A DNA stretch of 64,000 bases from an uncultured Oscillospiraceae bacterium (GTDB lineage: Bacteria; Bacillota; Clostridia; Oscillospirales; Oscillospiraceae): NCBI GenBank assembly GCA_910579775.1, contig CAJTUE010000002.1, positions 248,001-312,000 of the forward strand. Reading direction: 5' to 3'. Made by a program: the position numbers and the translations under genes. The notes under the pieces were generated by a model that was given only the letters and a program-made list of their open reading frames with translations, ran no database searches and had not been told where the DNA came from. Shown one piece after another: positions 7,563 to 15,566 of the stretch. The first letter of the stretch is position 1, and each line of letters opens with the position of its first letter.

Positions 7563-8975
7563 TTACTTGCCGGAGAGATACTCGTCGATGGCCTTGGCCG
7601 CGACCTTGCCCGCGCCCATGGCGGAAATGACGGTGGCCGCGCCGGTGACGGCGTCGCCGCCGGCGTAAACGCCTTTCTTGGTGGTGGCGCCGTTCTCCTC
7701 AACAATGATGCCGCCGCGGTTGTTCACGTCCAGGCCCTCGGTGGTGGACTTGATGAGGGGGTTGGGGGAGGTACCGATGGACATGACCACGGTGTCCACC
7801 TCCAGCTCGAACTCGCTGCCAGGGATCTCCACGGGGCGGCGGCGGCCCTTCTCGTCAGGCTCACCCAGTTCCATCTTGATGCAGCGCATGCCGGTAACGA
7901 AGCCGTTCTTGGGGTCGCGGCGGTCGTCGGGGTTGTTGTAGCCCAGGATCTCCACGGGGTTGTTGAGCAGCTGGAAGTCAATGCCCTCTTCCATGGCGTG
8001 CTCCACCTCCTCCTTACGGGCGGGGAGCTCCTCCAGGGAGCGGCGATAGACGATATACACCTTCTCCGCGCCCAGGCGCAGAGCGGTACGGGCCGCGTCC
8101 ATGGCCACGTTGCCGCCGCCCACCACGGCCACCTTGCCGCCCTTCATGATGGGGGTGACAGGGTCGGACTCGTACGCCTTCATCAGGTTGGAGCGGGTCA
8201 GGAACTCGTTGGCGGAGTAGACGCCCTTCAGGGACTCGCCGGGGATGTTCATGAAGTTGGGCAGGCCCGCGCCGGAGCCGACAAACACGGCCTCAAAGCC
8301 CATGTCGAACAGCTCGTCGATGGTGAGGGTCTTGCCGATGACCATGTTGGTCTCCATCTTCACGCCCATGGCGGTGAGGTTGTCCACCTCCTTCTGGACG
8401 ATGGCCTTGGGCAGACGGAACTCGGGAATACCGTAAACCAGCACGCCGCCGGCGGTATGTAGCGCCTCAAACACGGTGACCTCATAGCCCTTCTTGGCCA
8501 GATCGCCGGCGCAGGTCAGGCCGCTGGGGCCGGAGCCAACCACCGCCACCTTGTGGCCGTTGGAGGGCACGGGGTCGGGAAGCTGAGTGGCGTGGGCGTT
8601 GTGCCAGTCGGCCACAAAACGCTCCAGACGGCCGATGCCCACAGGCTCGCCCTTGATGCCCCGGACGCACTTGGACTCGCACTGGGTCTCCTGGGGGCAG
8701 ACGCGGCCGCAGACGGCGGGCAAAGAAGAGGACTGCTGGATGACCTGATAAGCGCCCTCAAAGTCGCCCTCCTGGATCTTGGCGATAAACTCGGGGATAT
8801 GGATGTTCACCGGGCAGCCGGTGACGCAGGGATGGTTCTTGCAGTTGAGGCAGCGCATGGCCTCGTCCAAGGCGGTGGCCTCAGAGTAGCCCAGAGCTAC
8901 CTCGTCAAAATTATGGGCACGAACCTCAGGAGCCTGAGTGGGCATGGGGTTCTTGTTGGGAGCCATGTTAGCCAT
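7563..8975 (-). CDS. nfnB: NADH-dependent reduced ferredoxin:NADP+ oxidoreductase, NfnB subunit (GltA-like)
   Basis: A 470-residue flavoprotein of the glutamate-synthase small-subunit family. The N-terminal part carries two [4Fe-4S] cysteine sets (CLNCKNHPCVTGCPVNI near 41-57 and CGRVCPQETQCESKC near 91-105), then an FAD-binding GSGPSGL motif (about 150-156) and an NADPH-binding GGGNVAMDAARTA motif. The adjacent NfnA-type gene is read directly upstream with one base between the genes. This pairing is diagnostic of the electron-bifurcating transhydrogenase Nfn rather than of glutamate synthase, whose large subunit is absent. Nfn couples NADPH oxidation or formation to ferredoxin and NAD+. Confidence 0.85.
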   Translation of the reverse strand: MANMAPNKNPMPTQAPEVRAHNFDEVALGYSEATALDEAMRCLNCKNHPCVTGCPVNIHIPEFIAKIQEGDFEGAYQVIQQSSSLPAVCGRVCPQETQCESKCVRGIKGEPVGIGRLERFVADWHNAHATQLPDPVPSNGHKVAVVGSGPSGLTCAGDLAKKGYEVTVFEALHTAGGVLVYGIPEFRLPKAIVQKEVDNLTAMGVKMETNMVIGKTLTIDELFDMGFEAVFVGSGAGLPNFMNIPGESLKGVYSANEFLTRSNLMKAYESDPVTPIMKGGKVAVVGGGNVAMDAARTALRLGAEKVYIVYRRSLEELPARKEEVEHAMEEGIDFQLLNNPVEILGYNNPDDRRDPKNGFVTGMRCIKMELGEPDEKGRRRPVEIPGSEFELEVDTVVMSIGTSPNPLIKSTTEGLDVNNRGGIIVEENGATTKKGVYAGGDAVTGAATVISAMGAGKVAAKAIDEYLSGK

Positions 8976-8976
8976 C

Positions 8977-9831
8977 TCAGCGCACCTCCTTCTTAAACAG
9001 ATTGCAGGTCTCTTCGTGGGCGTGACGCTCGAAGGGCTGATACATCATACCACGGGACATGGCCTCGTCAAAGTCCACCTCGTAGCCATTGAAGTCGGGG
9101 CCGTCAACGCAGGCAAACTTGGTAACGGCCTTGCCGTCCTGATGTACCGTGAGGCGGCAGCCGCCGCACATGCCGGTGCCATCGATCATGATGGGGTTCA
9201 TGGACACCATGCAGGGAATGCCGGTGGGCTTGGTGGCCTGGACCACAAACTTCATCATGATGAGCGGCCCAATGGTAATGACCTCGTCAAAGGTCTCTCC
9301 GGCGGCAAACATCTCGTTGAGCGGCACGCAGACATTGCCCTCACGGCCGTAGGAGCCGTCGTCGGTCATGACGTGCAGGGTGTCGGACACGGCGCGGAAC
9401 TCGTCCTCCAGAATAAGCAGGTCCTTGGAGCGGAAGCCAATAATGGAAGTGACGGAGCAACCCAGCTCATGGAGCTTCTGGGCGATGGGCAGAGCAATGG
9501 CGCAGCCTACGCCGCCGCCTACCACGCACACCTTCTTCAGACCCTCCACATGGGTGGGAACGCCCAGAGGGCCGACAAAGTCGTGGATGCAGTCGCCGGC
9601 GTTGAGATGGTTGAGCTTCTCGGTGGTGGCGCCGACGATCTGGAAGATGATGCTGACGGTACCGGCCTCCCGGTCATACCCGGCGACAGTCAGAGGGATC
9701 CGCTCCCCCGTCTCGTCTACCCGCAGGATAATGAACTGGCCGGGCTGGGCCTTGGCGGCTACAAAGGGCGCCTCGATGTCCATTTTCGTCACGGTGGGAT
9801 TGAGCACTTGCTTGTTAACGATCTTATACAT
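8977..9831 (-). CDS. nfnA: NADH-dependent reduced ferredoxin:NADP+ oxidoreductase, NfnA subunit
   Basis: A 284-residue ferredoxin-NADP reductase-like protein. An N-terminal FAD domain (RIPLTVAGYD) is followed by an NAD(H) domain with VGGGVGCAIALPI near 104-116 and a C-terminal [2Fe-2S] site with Asp217, Cys222, Cys225 and Cys241. The Asp plus three Cys arrangement is known for NfnA. It is the bifurcating-FAD partner or NADH module for NfnB immediately downstream. The pair has its own promoter at 9886-9914, separate from the Rnf-like operon upstream. Sulfide dehydrogenase or dihydroorotate dehydrogenase electron transfer subunits are close relatives, but the nfnB partner decides. Confidence 0.85.
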   Translation of the reverse strand: MYKIVNKQVLNPTVTKMDIEAPFVAAKAQPGQFIILRVDETGERIPLTVAGYDREAGTVSIIFQIVGATTEKLNHLNAGDCIHDFVGPLGVPTHVEGLKKVCVVGGGVGCAIALPIAQKLHELGCSVTSIIGFRSKDLLILEDEFRAVSDTLHVMTDDGSYGREGNVCVPLNEMFAAGETFDEVITIGPLIMMKFVVQATKPTGIPCMVSMNPIMIDGTGMCGGCRLTVHQDGKAVTKFACVDGPDFNGYEVDFDEAMSRGMMYQPFERHAHEETCNLFKKEVR

Positions 9832-9885
9832 GACATCCTCTCCTATCTTTCCAATTTTGAGGTCTTCGCGAGTCGGAATATAGCT

Positions 9886-9914
9886 AGTATAACGAATTTT
9901 TTCGTCCCCGTCAA
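9886..9914 (-). promoter_or_regulatory. Promoter of nfnAB
   Basis: TTGACG and TATACT hexamers with a 17-base spacer on the minus strand, about 55 bases upstream of the nfnA ATG. It starts only some 17 bases beyond the stop of the Gx gene, so nfnAB can be expressed independently of the rnf-like operon. Confidence 0.7.
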
Positions 9915-9930
9915 TAGGGGCGCGCTGGAA

Positions 9931-10428
9931 TCAGCGGGGCGTCCATTTTGCCAGCCGCTTCACGGCGATCCCGGCCACCAGGCCGATGACGACCCCAGCC
10001 ACGGTGCCGCTGACCAGCAGCATAGGGAGATAGTAGGTAAAGAGCTGAGCGGTGTCGGTGACAAAATAGGCCACCGCCACCTGGCCGATGTTGTGGAACA
10101 GTCCCCCTACCACGCTCACCGAGACGCTGGAAAAGGAGTTAAAGCGCTTCATGAGCACCATGGCGGTCAGGGAAAGCATCCCTCCCACCAAGCTGTAGGC
10201 CAGGCTGAGCACACTGCCAAACAGCAGGCTGGTGAGGGCGACGCGCACCAGATTCACCGCGTACGCCTCCTTGACTCCCACCCGGTAGAGGACGAAAACG
10301 ATGGCAATGTTGGGCAGGCCCAGCTTCATGCCCGGCGGGAGCATGGTGGGGATCTGGCTTTCAATAAAGGAAAAGATCATGGCGAGGGCGGCGCAAAGGC
10401 CCAGCATTGTCAGCTTGGAAGTCTTCAT
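9931..10428 (-). CDS. Gx transporter family membrane protein (EetB / heptaprenyl diphosphate synthase component I-like)
   Basis: A 165-residue protein with five or so hydrophobic helices and the family signature ESQIP...PPGMKLGLPNIA near residues 23-42. Members are annotated either as Gx transporters or as component I of heptaprenyl diphosphate synthase, and EetB of the Listeria flavin-based extracellular electron transfer locus belongs to this group. Here it is the last gene of the rnf-like operon, nine bases after the NusG-II gene, the same two-gene pairing seen in eet loci. No prenyl synthase gene is nearby. A role in the membrane electron path is inferred from context. Confidence 0.8.
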   Translation of the reverse strand: MKTSKLTMLGLCAALAMIFSFIESQIPTMLPPGMKLGLPNIAIVFVLYRVGVKEAYAVNLVRVALTSLLFGSVLSLAYSLVGGMLSLTAMVLMKRFNSFSSVSVSVVGGLFHNIGQVAVAYFVTDTAQLFTYYLPMLLVSGTVAGVVIGLVAGIAVKRLAKWTPR

Positions 10429-10437
10429 TTCCGCTGC

Positions 10438-10791
10438 TCACCCCACGATCTCCACAAAGTCATCTCCCCCGCTCACCACTGTCACTGTCAACTTGTTGGG
10501 CAGACAGGTGATGGTCTCTCCGGTGTTGCGGATGGAGCCCTGGTTCATGCAGTAATGGTCGGGGCAGTGGGCCTCGATCATCCGAGCCTTGCCGTCCTCG
10601 ATCTGAAGCACGTTGGTGCCGCCGTTGAGGGAGTAGGTCCCGTCCTCCGCCAAAGAGTAGGTCCCCAGCTCCTCCCCTCCTGCCCTAACGACCACCGCGC
10701 CCCCCGCCCGCCTCCCGAGCCGGGAGGCGAGCAAGAGGGCGACGGCAGCAAGCAAGATGGTCCCGATCAAAAGGAGATCCCGCTTTTTCAT
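10438..10791 (-). CDS. NusG domain II-containing protein (EetA-like)
   Basis: A 117-residue protein with one N-terminal transmembrane anchor (LLLIGTILLAAVALLLA) and an extracytoplasmic beta-rich NusG-II domain containing a CPDHYCMNQGSI motif and a later CLPNKL. The two or three conserved cysteines outside the membrane are typical of this family. EetA of flavin-based extracellular electron transfer is of this type. It sits between rnfA and the Gx gene, with one base separating it from rnfA. It is not a transcription factor despite the domain name. A redox or scaffolding role is inferred. Confidence 0.8.
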   Translation of the reverse strand: MKKRDLLLIGTILLAAVALLLASRLGRRAGGAVVVRAGGEELGTYSLAEDGTYSLNGGTNVLQIEDGKARMIEAHCPDHYCMNQGSIRNTGETITCLPNKLTVTVVSGGDDFVEIVG

Positions 10792-10792
10792 A

Positions 10793-11341
10793 TTAAAACG
10801 CCAGCAGAGCCAGAGCGATCATCCCCGCGCACAGCAGGTTGACGGGCAGGCCGCGGAAGGCGGCAGGAACGGCGTCCTGGTCGATCTTGGAGTGGAGCTT
10901 GGCGAACACGGTCATGGTGATCATGAAGCCGATCCCCACGGCCAAGGCGGTGACCAGAGCCTCCGCAAAGTCCAGAGCGGTGTTGTGGATACAAAGGCCC
11001 ATCACCGCGCCGTTGATGGCGAACTTCATAAAGTCCACCTTGCAGAAGGTCTCCACCTTGTTTTTGGTAAAGAGGTGGATCACCTCCACCACCAACAGCA
11101 TCACCAGCACAAAGACCATGTTCTGGAGATAGGGCACGCTTTTGAGCAGATAGGTCTGAATAGGCCAGGTAATGGCGGTGGACACCACCATCACCACGGT
11201 GGTCATAAGGCCCACCAGCAGGGACTTGCGGGAGGAACGCTCGTTCTCGATGACCGCTCCGGTGCCCAAGAAGTGCAGGAGGGCGTAGTTGTTGGACAAC
11301 AGGCCCGCCAGCATGATACCTAAGATCACATTAAAGCTCAT
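10793..11341 (-). CDS. RnfA-like electron transport membrane subunit, divergent copy
   Basis: A 182-residue six-helix membrane protein aligned over its length with RnfA/NqrE (opening NNYALLHFLG corresponds to ENFVLVKFLG of the canonical copy at 26276-26866). The two cysteines that in RnfA/RnfE pairs hold the intramembrane [2Fe-2S] cluster are absent: position 28 is Gly (GTGA instead of GICP) and position 111 is Gly (INGAVMG instead of TNCAVLG). A different Cys lies at 117. It overlaps the rnfE-like gene by four bases. It probably forms the inverted-topology membrane pair with that RnfE but without the usual cluster. Confidence 0.85.
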   Translation of the reverse strand: MSFNVILGIMLAGLLSNNYALLHFLGTGAVIENERSSRKSLLVGLMTTVVMVVSTAITWPIQTYLLKSVPYLQNMVFVLVMLLVVEVIHLFTKNKVETFCKVDFMKFAINGAVMGLCIHNTALDFAEALVTALAVGIGFMITMTVFAKLHSKIDQDAVPAAFRGLPVNLLCAGMIALALLAF

Positions 11342-11940
11342 TGCTCATTGCCCTCCTTTTCCTCATAGCTCTTGCCGCTGACCTTACGCATCACAGCAAA
11401 GACAATGGCAAGCACCAAGTAGCCGCCGAACACGCCGCTCAAGGCAGAAACGCGGAAGTCTTGCATAAAGGGAATGGCGATCCCCCAGATAGATGCGCTG
11501 CCCAGGATCTCACGGATGACGGCGCACACCGCCATGACAAAGGTGAACAGCAGGCCGGTCTCGATAGCGGTCTTGACAGAGGGTCCTTCCCCCATGTGGC
11601 CGGAAACGTGCTCCGCGTCCCGGTAGGGCACGGCACTGACGCTGAGGGCCGCCAGGTGGACGCCCAGCATATTCACCACACCGGGGAAATGGGCCTCCAT
11701 CACCATCTGGATCAAGGAGACGAAGCCGGTGATGATGAGGATATAGATGGGCAGATGGGCCGCCTGGGGAATCACCTTGCGAAGGGCGGAAATGACCACC
11801 GCGCTGAAAAACAGGGCCAGCAAAACAGCCACACCCATGCCCACAGCAGCGCGCAGGTCGTTGCTGGACGCCATGACAAAGCCCACGCCCAAGGGAAGGA
11901 GGATGCCGGCCTCCTTCATACCGGTATTGGTCTTATTCAT
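11338..11940 (-). CDS. RnfE-like electron transport membrane subunit, divergent copy
   Basis: A 200-residue membrane protein of the RnfE/NqrD type. The ATG at 11940 (MNKTNTGMKEAG) is used because a GGAGGTG lies seven bases upstream; the open frame begins earlier. Conserved features include LRKVIP, LPIYILIITGFVSLIQ and VIREILGSASIWG. The cysteines found at positions 53 and 136 in the other RnfE of this window are replaced (LGVG and VHLAAL here), and the protein has a single unrelated Cys. It overlaps the end of the rnfG-like gene. Confidence 0.85.
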   Translation of the reverse strand: MNKTNTGMKEAGILLPLGVGFVMASSNDLRAAVGMGVAVLLALFFSAVVISALRKVIPQAAHLPIYILIITGFVSLIQMVMEAHFPGVVNMLGVHLAALSVSAVPYRDAEHVSGHMGEGPSVKTAIETGLLFTFVMAVCAVIREILGSASIWGIAIPFMQDFRVSALSGVFGGYLVLAIVFAVMRKVSGKSYEEKEGNEQ

Positions 11941-13243
11941 TGGTAGGCACCTCCGGTTCAGTAAGTTGCGCGCCCGCATAGACCTCGAACGCGTCGTTGA
12001 TGGACTGCTTCATGGAGTTGGTAGTCATAGTCGCACCGGAGATGACCACTGCGCCGTCCTCTCCGTCCCGCAGGCCCTGCAGCCCGGTCTTGTAGGCCGC
12101 GGTGTCCACGCCCTGGGCCACAGGGAAATACTCCGCGTCAAAGAAGATCGTCTTGGCATCCACCTTGGCGATGGCGCCCGCGGCATCAATGATCACGTAC
12201 ACGTCCATGTCGTCATAGCCGTAGCTCCTGGAGTAGAAGCCGTAGTAGAGCTGGTCGCCCACGTTGAAGGAAGCGCCGGCCACCACAGTGCTGAAGTTGG
12301 GCAGCTCCAGGGCGGTCATATTTTCCGCTCCCTCCATCATGCGGCCGAACTTCTCCTGAGCGGCAGTGTTGAAGTCCTCCTGATTGGCAGCAGCGTGAGC
12401 AGTGGCCAGAGCCACGGCGTCGGGATTGTCATCCGCAACATAGTTGCCTTCGGTATCGTACACAAAGCACTTGCCGGAGGCGTTGGTGATGGCCATGACC
12501 ATGGTCTCGCCCTTGGACACGATATAGGCAAAGCCGGAGCCGTTGTTGGCCTTGTAAGCGGCCACGGCGCCGTCTACCTCAATAGGCTCGGCCTTCAGGA
12601 TGCCGTCCAGACTGGACATGCCGGGGAATACGGTGGGGATCATCTCGGTGAGGAGCTGGTCGTCGCCCTTCACGCCCTCAGCAATGAGGCCGTTGGCGAT
12701 AAGTGCGTTGAGACCGTCGGACACGCCCTGCTTAAAGGCGGTGGAAGAGAAGGTCGTCCCCGCCACCAGGCCCACGTCGGCCAGAGCGGAGTCCTTGCCC
12801 ACGTAAGTGTCCAGATAGCCGGGGTCCTTCACACGGAAATCGTAGGATTCCGTATCATTGTAGGAGTCAATCTGCACCTTGATGATCTTGCCCTCGGCGT
12901 CTACGCCAAGAGTGATCTCCATGGGAGCCTTGGAATACTGAGAGGTCGCGGTGGTCTTCACCGCATAACCCATGCCGTTGGCCTCCTTGTAGATGGCGGC
13001 AACGGTCTCGGGCACATCGGTCAACGTAGTGGGCACAGAGCCATCGGCGGCGTAAATCTGGGCCTCGCCGTCAAAGGAAGCCCCCTCGGGCATCACAGCC
13101 AGCAACGGGCCGTAGACCGCCCCGGCGTTGTTGGCCTCGATGAGCGGCCCGGTGTAGAAGTTCAGGCCAAACATGGCCGCGCCGAACACCAGCACGATGA
13201 CCACGATCAGCGCAACGGCTTTCACAAGGTCGGTATGTTTCAT
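11933..13243 (-). CDS. RnfG-like protein with two FMN-binding domains
   Basis: A 436-residue protein, about twice the usual RnfG length of around 200. One N-terminal transmembrane helix (residues 8-30) is followed by two tandem extracytoplasmic FMN-binding domains. The second ends in the canonical flavinylation motif ISGATMTT with Thr405; the first ends in AGTTFSS with Thr164 in the equivalent position, a variant of the motif. Both threonines are candidate sites for covalent FMN attached by the ApbE encoded upstream. The ATG at 13243 overlaps the rnfD stop and has GGGAGG ten bases upstream. Doubling the flavin domain would extend the electron wire away from the membrane. Confidence 0.85.
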   Translation of the reverse strand: MKHTDLVKAVALIVVIVLVFGAAMFGLNFYTGPLIEANNAGAVYGPLLAVMPEGASFDGEAQIYAADGSVPTTLTDVPETVAAIYKEANGMGYAVKTTATSQYSKAPMEITLGVDAEGKIIKVQIDSYNDTESYDFRVKDPGYLDTYVGKDSALADVGLVAGTTFSSTAFKQGVSDGLNALIANGLIAEGVKGDDQLLTEMIPTVFPGMSSLDGILKAEPIEVDGAVAAYKANNGSGFAYIVSKGETMVMAITNASGKCFVYDTEGNYVADDNPDAVALATAHAAANQEDFNTAAQEKFGRMMEGAENMTALELPNFSTVVAGASFNVGDQLYYGFYSRSYGYDDMDVYVIIDAAGAIAKVDAKTIFFDAEYFPVAQGVDTAAYKTGLQGLRDGEDGAVVISGATMTTNSMKQSINDAFEVYAGAQLTEPEVPTNE

Positions 13244-14181
13244 CACTTGATACCTCCCAACGTCTTTTTCGCGGTCCACTGCTCCAGGAAGGGAGTAAAC
13301 AGGTTCATCACCAGAATGGAAATGGACACGCCCTCCGGATAGGAGCCAAACTGGCGGATGGCAAAGGTAATGAGGCCCGCGCCCACGCAGAACAGAACAC
13401 GGCCCGCCCCGGTGGTGGGGGTGGTGACATAGTCAGTCGCCATGAACACAGCGCCCAGCACCAGACCGCCGGCCAGCACCTGGGCCAGGGCATAGACAGG
13501 GTCAAGGGTGAAGACCAGATAGCAGACGAATACCGTGCCCATAAAGGCCACGGGGACGTACCACTTAATGACCTTACGGGCTACTAAGTACACAAAGCCA
13601 ATGAGCAGAGCCGCGGCACAGGTCTCGCCGATGGCGCCACCGTGAAGACCCAAAAACAGATCCTTCAGGCCGGGGGCGGCGGACAGGCCATCCACCCCGG
13701 TGTTCAGAGCAGCCAAGGGAGTGGCCGCGGACTCCAGCTCCACGAAGCGGACGGGGTTGGCCCCTCCGCCCACGGCGCCGAAGGTCAACAGCATCAGCAC
13801 GCGGGCGGCGATGGCGGGATTGACCAGGTTCTTACCCAAACCGCCGAACAGCCCCTTGACCACCACCACGGCAAATACAGAGCCGACAGCACATTGCCAA
13901 AGGGGCACGTTGGTGCTGAGGTTCAGGCCCAGAAGCAGGCCGGTGACCACAGCAGAGCAGTCCTTGATAGTCTGCTTCTTATGGACGCAGAGGTTAAACA
14001 GGAACTCGCCCAGCACGGCGGCCACCACACAGGTGGCCAGCACCAGCAGGGCCTGGGTGCCAAAGAGGACCACGCCCATGATGGCGGCGGGCACCAGCGC
14101 GATGACCACGTCCAGCATGATGTTGCCGGTCCCGATGCCGCTGTGGATATGGGGAGCGGCGGAAATGTGAAGTTCTTTCAT
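13243..14181 (-). CDS. rnfD: RnfD-like electron transport membrane subunit
   Basis: A 312-residue polytopic membrane protein. The start is the ATG at 14181 (MKELHISAAPHIHSG), overlapping the rnfC stop. Residues APHI, QTIKDCSAVVTGLLLGLNL and GLGKNLVNPAIAARV match RnfD/NqrB, and the ATDYVTTP segment carries the threonine region where FMN is covalently bound in this family. Together with RnfG, RnfA and RnfE it should carry electrons across the membrane; ion pumping is known for canonical Rnf but unproven for this variant. Confidence 0.88.
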   Translation of the reverse strand: MKELHISAAPHIHSGIGTGNIMLDVVIALVPAAIMGVVLFGTQALLVLATCVVAAVLGEFLFNLCVHKKQTIKDCSAVVTGLLLGLNLSTNVPLWQCAVGSVFAVVVVKGLFGGLGKNLVNPAIAARVLMLLTFGAVGGGANPVRFVELESAATPLAALNTGVDGLSAAPGLKDLFLGLHGGAIGETCAAALLIGFVYLVARKVIKWYVPVAFMGTVFVCYLVFTLDPVYALAQVLAGGLVLGAVFMATDYVTTPTTGAGRVLFCVGAGLITFAIRQFGSYPEGVSISILVMNLFTPFLEQWTAKKTLGGIK

Positions 14182-15542
14182 CAGTTCTTCCCCTCCTCTT
14201 TCTCTTTCTTGGCAGCGGCGTATTTCTTCAGCCAGCCCTTGGCCTCCTGGTTCCAGCCCAGCAGGGGCCGGTGAGCCGGGCAGATGTACGAGCAGCAGCC
14301 GCAGTCCACACACTGGCGCACACCGGTGTCGATGAGCTTGGCCTCACGGGCGTCCTCGTCCTTGGTCTGGAGCGCGCCATAGACGGCCCAGACGGTGATG
14401 TTGATGGGGCACTTCTCCACGCACTTACCGCAATGGATGCAGTTGGTGGCGTCGGGGAGCACGGCGTGCTTCTCGTCAAAGACCAGCACGGCATTGGACA
14501 CCTTCACGATGGGGCTGTCCACCGACACCACGGCGTTGCCGTTCATAGGTCCGCCGATGACCACCTTGCCCGGCTCGCCCTTCAGCTCAACCTGCTCCAG
14601 CAGGTAGCTGATGCGGGTGCCGATGGGGGCGATGAAGTTCTTGGGGGTCTTGACCCCGGGGCCGTCCACAGTGACGATGCGCTCCACCAGGGGCATACCT
14701 GTCTCCATATACTCCGCCATCTTGGCAAAGGATGAGACGTTGATGATCACCGCGTGGAAGGCAGGGAACCGCTTGCCCGCAATGGCCACCCGTCCGGTGG
14801 CGTTGTAGAGGGTCACCTGCTTGGCGCCCTGAGGGTAGATGGCCTCCAGCTCATGGACCCTGGCATAGGGCTTGTCCGCCAGAGCCTCCTTCAGCTTGGC
14901 AATAGCGTCGGGCTTGTTCTTCTCCACGCAGATGAGGAAGGTAGCGTCCTTCAGATACTCCATCATGTTGTTGCGTAGATACTCCACGCCCTTCACGATG
15001 AGGTCGGTGTGATCCACCATCATGCGGTGGTCAGAGGTAATGTAGGGTTCACACTCCGCGGCGTTGACCAAAACGGTGTCCACGGTGTACTGGCCGCTGC
15101 ACATCTCATTGAATTTCGCCCAGGTGGGGAACGCCGCGCCGCCGAGGCCCACGAGGCCGCTCTCCCGCAGCGCCTGGAGAAACTCCTCCGTGCCGTTGAC
15201 CACGGGGGGCTTCAGGCCGGGATCCTTCTCCATCTTGCCGTCGCTCTCGATACGAATGGCAAGGGTCTCGCCGCCACGGGCAGTGGGAATGGGGGATATC
15301 TCCGCCACGGTACCGGATACGGTGGCGTGGACCGGGGACGAGAAACGCCCCTCTTCCCTGGCGATCAGCTGCCCCACCCGCACATAGTCGCCTACCTTGA
15401 CGATAGGCTCCGCGTCATGCCCCGAGTGCATGTTCATGGGCAGGATGACCTCGCTGGGCACAGCGAGGCGCACCGGCTCACACGCCGCGGTGTGCTTGTT
15501 GTGGGGAACGTGTAGAGACGAAATGTTTTTTCGTTTCAGCAT
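14181..15542 (-). CDS. rnfC: RnfC-like NADH/ferredoxin electron input subunit
   Basis: A 453-residue peripheral subunit on the cytoplasmic face. It has a lipoyl-like N-terminal domain (VKVGDYVRVGQLIA), an FMN/NADH domain with GLVGLGGAAFPTWAKF and NAAECEPY, and two [4Fe-4S] motifs, CIHCGKCVEKCP and CVDCGCCSYICP, near residues 370-430. GAAGGAGAG precedes the ATG. All catalytic features of RnfC are kept, so NADH entry into this rnfB-less complex is possible. RnfC normally exchanges electrons with ferredoxin-side RnfB in the other coupling direction. Confidence 0.9.
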   Translation of the reverse strand: MLKRKNISSLHVPHNKHTAACEPVRLAVPSEVILPMNMHSGHDAEPIVKVGDYVRVGQLIAREEGRFSSPVHATVSGTVAEISPIPTARGGETLAIRIESDGKMEKDPGLKPPVVNGTEEFLQALRESGLVGLGGAAFPTWAKFNEMCSGQYTVDTVLVNAAECEPYITSDHRMMVDHTDLIVKGVEYLRNNMMEYLKDATFLICVEKNKPDAIAKLKEALADKPYARVHELEAIYPQGAKQVTLYNATGRVAIAGKRFPAFHAVIINVSSFAKMAEYMETGMPLVERIVTVDGPGVKTPKNFIAPIGTRISYLLEQVELKGEPGKVVIGGPMNGNAVVSVDSPIVKVSNAVLVFDEKHAVLPDATNCIHCGKCVEKCPINITVWAVYGALQTKDEDAREAKLIDTGVRQCVDCGCCSYICPAHRPLLGWNQEAKGWLKKYAAAKKEKEEGKN

Positions 15543-15566
15543 GGTTCCTCTCTCCTTCTTTCTTTG

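Noticed and set aside
7563..8975. Glutamate synthase small subunit with nearby large subunit
   Set aside because: No glutamate synthase large subunit is present and the adjacent NfnA-type gene points to the Nfn transhydrogenase.
8938..10842. A 634-codon plus-strand frame across nfnA, Gx and NusG-II genes
   Set aside because: It crosses several well-supported minus-strand genes and their spacers and has composition typical of antisense frames.
14182..14313. Longer N-terminus of RnfD in the atypical operon
   Set aside because: It lies within rnfC and lacks a ribosome binding site; MKELHISAAPHIHSG at 14181 is the family start.
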